A DNA stretch of 45,684 nt from DATMNR01 sp963702765 (GTDB taxonomy: Bacteria; Chloroflexota; Ktedonobacteria; Ktedonobacterales; Ktedonobacteraceae), in NCBI GenBank assembly GCA_963702765.1, contig CAVPEB010000031.1, positions 1-45,684 of the forward strand, in the 5' to 3' direction. The notes under the pieces are model-generated. The model was not told where the DNA came from. It saw nothing but the letters and a program-made list of their open reading frames with translations, and did not search any database. Shown piece after piece: positions 44,770 to 45,684 of the stretch. The position numbers were made by a program, and so were the translations under genes. Numbering within the stretch: the stretch's first letter is position 1; each line of letters opens with the position of its first letter.

Positions 44770-45172
44770 ACAATACCTCGCTAAAGTCCAAATAAATAAC
44801 TGACTTGCTGTACAGTATAACGATGAGTTGCTAGCAGATTACAAATAACTCCCAAAAACAACCCAATTGTGCTATCTCTTGATCAGTAATCTCAACCATA
44901 GCAACAAAATAACAGTATCGCTATTTAAAAAGAAAAACTACTCAATACTTCAGATTCTGGTAAACAATTTGAATGATGGAAAAAGGTACTACCTTTTGAA
45001 AACTCACTAACTGGAATCTATCCACAAACAAAATCACAGATACAGCTTCGTCCTCTGACCGAGGCTCAAATTGTTTCTCTTTACTTCTAAAATCGGAGAA
45101 GGGGATGAAGTGTAACGATAAGCTGATACAAGGTAATGTTTTACCAAGGCTATTGCAAGTTTTGGTAGCAGT
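44770..45172. other. Noncoding flank upstream of the C39-type gene
   Basis: About 400 A/T-rich bases containing the promoter region of the minus-strand C39 gene. I see no convincing gene; the minus-strand ORFs at 44942-45313 and 45034-45332 have no ribosome binding site and their N-terminal parts are repeat sequence. Confidence 0.5.
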
Positions 45173-45268
45173 GGGAGTCCAGAGGACGAAGCCCTGTGCC
45201 GGAGCGCGAGGTGTCCTCGCACCCTCCACTTCTCCCAGCCGCCGCAGGCGGCACAAGGGAGAAGTGGA
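45173..45268. repeat. Repeat family A copy with terminal hairpin
   Basis: GGGAGTCCAGAGGAC, GTGCCGGAGCGCGAGGTGTCC, then CCACTTCTCCC at 45226-45236, complementary to 45257-45267, enclosing CCGCCGCAGGCGG. The 11-bp stem is perfect, so the repeat's right half is a strong cruciform or RNA hairpin. Confidence 0.65.
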
Positions 45269-45390
45269 AAGCCCTGGATTGTGACGCGCTTGTGATGGCA
45301 ATTTCAGCCACAAGACTATATACTAATAGCATAAAGAAAAAACATATTTATAGAGAAAGGAGCACCAAACACTAGATGATAACTCACCCC

Positions 45391-45506
45391 TTGGGCTGTG
45401 ACGCATGAGGAAGGACAAACATTTCAAATTGGCAGCATGTTTTTAAACACTGCATATAAGTAATAAAACATTGAGTCCTTCACTTCGATTAAGCGTCACG
45501 GCCCAA
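45391..45506. repeat. Small element with 14-bp terminal inverted repeats (MITE candidate)
   Basis: TTGGGCTGTGACGC at 45391-45404 matches the complement of 45493-45506 with one mismatch. A second inner arm pair (GAAGGAC at 45410-45416, GTCCTTC at 45475-45481) strengthens the fold. The 116-base interval codes for nothing visible. A related TTGTGACGC lies near 45280. No target duplication is seen. Confidence 0.4.
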
Positions 45507-45544
45507 ATCTTTTTGGCGGCTTAAGCAACCAATTATCTGAGCCA

Positions 45545-45571
45545 AAGACCTCAATGGTCTTATTTATTTTT
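45545..45571 (+). terminator. Weak intrinsic terminator candidate
   Basis: AAGACC and GGTCTT form a 6-bp stem with a five-base loop, followed by a T-rich ATTTATTTTT. The remaining bases to 45684 show no gene. Confidence 0.3.
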
Positions 45572-45684
45572 GGACAAATTTGTACCAACGGAGATGAATG
45601 GTAGATGTGACTGGTACAGCTTTTAAGCTCTTTAGACACTATCACTAACTTGCTGAAATGCGTTAGTATATTCAACGAATAGCT

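Noticed and set aside
44942..45332. Minus-strand ORFs near the right end
   Set aside because: The N-terminal halves read repeat family A, there is no ribosome binding site, and the composition is not protein-like.
1..45684. tRNA, rRNA or CRISPR array
   Set aside because: No cloverleaf-like segment, rRNA core motif or regularly spaced repeat was seen by eye; a dedicated scan would be needed to exclude a divergent tRNA.

Overview
The window (45,684 bases, moderate GC) looks like a chromosomal segment of a spore-forming, multicellular Chloroflexota bacterium of the Ktedonobacteria type. This is inferred from recognisable family content, not from a database search. The evidence is two large Ser/Thr kinases (one with a WD40 propeller, one with an extracytoplasmic baseplate-J-like module), a caspase-like/TPR membrane protein, a sigma-like protein of a kind I associate with Ktedonobacter, a C39-peptidase membrane protein, and dispersed short intergenic repeats. 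I see no rRNA, tRNA, CRISPR array or transposase gene.

Layout. 0-5 kb: pseudo-caspase/TPR membrane protein, ABC-F ATPase, orotate phosphoribosyltransferase. 5-9 kb: NfeD-slipin membrane pair, peroxiredoxin, GT87-like mannosyltransferase. 9-12.5 kb: sigma-like protein, NAD-dependent epimerase, MFS transporter. 12.5-22.4 kb: WD40 kinase, secreted BNR/sialidase-fold protein, cystathionine beta-synthase, then a two-gene unit made of a baseplate-J-like membrane protein and a kinase carrying a paralogous outer domain. 22.6-26 kb: ATP-type PEP carboxykinase, a small ORF, MurD. 26-30.7 kb: PAS/GAF histidine kinase, OmpR-type regulator, stand-alone receiver protein and a 63-residue protein. 30.8-33.6 kb: an acuB gene overlapping a gene in which AcuC deacetylase and AcuA acetyltransferase are fused. 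33.7-39 kb: LysE exporter behind an attenuator-like leader, then an S9 peptidase and a GH15 glucoamylase-like enzyme, each broken by one extra base. 39-45.7 kb: small membrane protein, orphan beta-class DNA methyltransferase, inositol-monophosphatase-family enzyme, lipoprotein L,D-transpeptidase, sensor-like membrane protein, a C39-type protein that also appears frameshifted, and about 0.9 kb of repeat-rich noncoding DNA.

Functional themes are signalling (two STPKs, one two-component system, a receiver protein, a sigma-like factor), cell envelope (MurD, L,D-transpeptidase, slipin/NfeD, GT87), and acetate/gluconeogenic metabolism (AcuABC, PckA). The points most worth a second look are the AcuC-AcuA writer/eraser fusion, the attenuator in front of lysE, the kinase/baseplate-J pair, the caspase-like domain lacking both catalytic residues, the perfect hairpins without a U-tract that abut stop codons, and three single-base frameshifts clustered in the last 10 kb.
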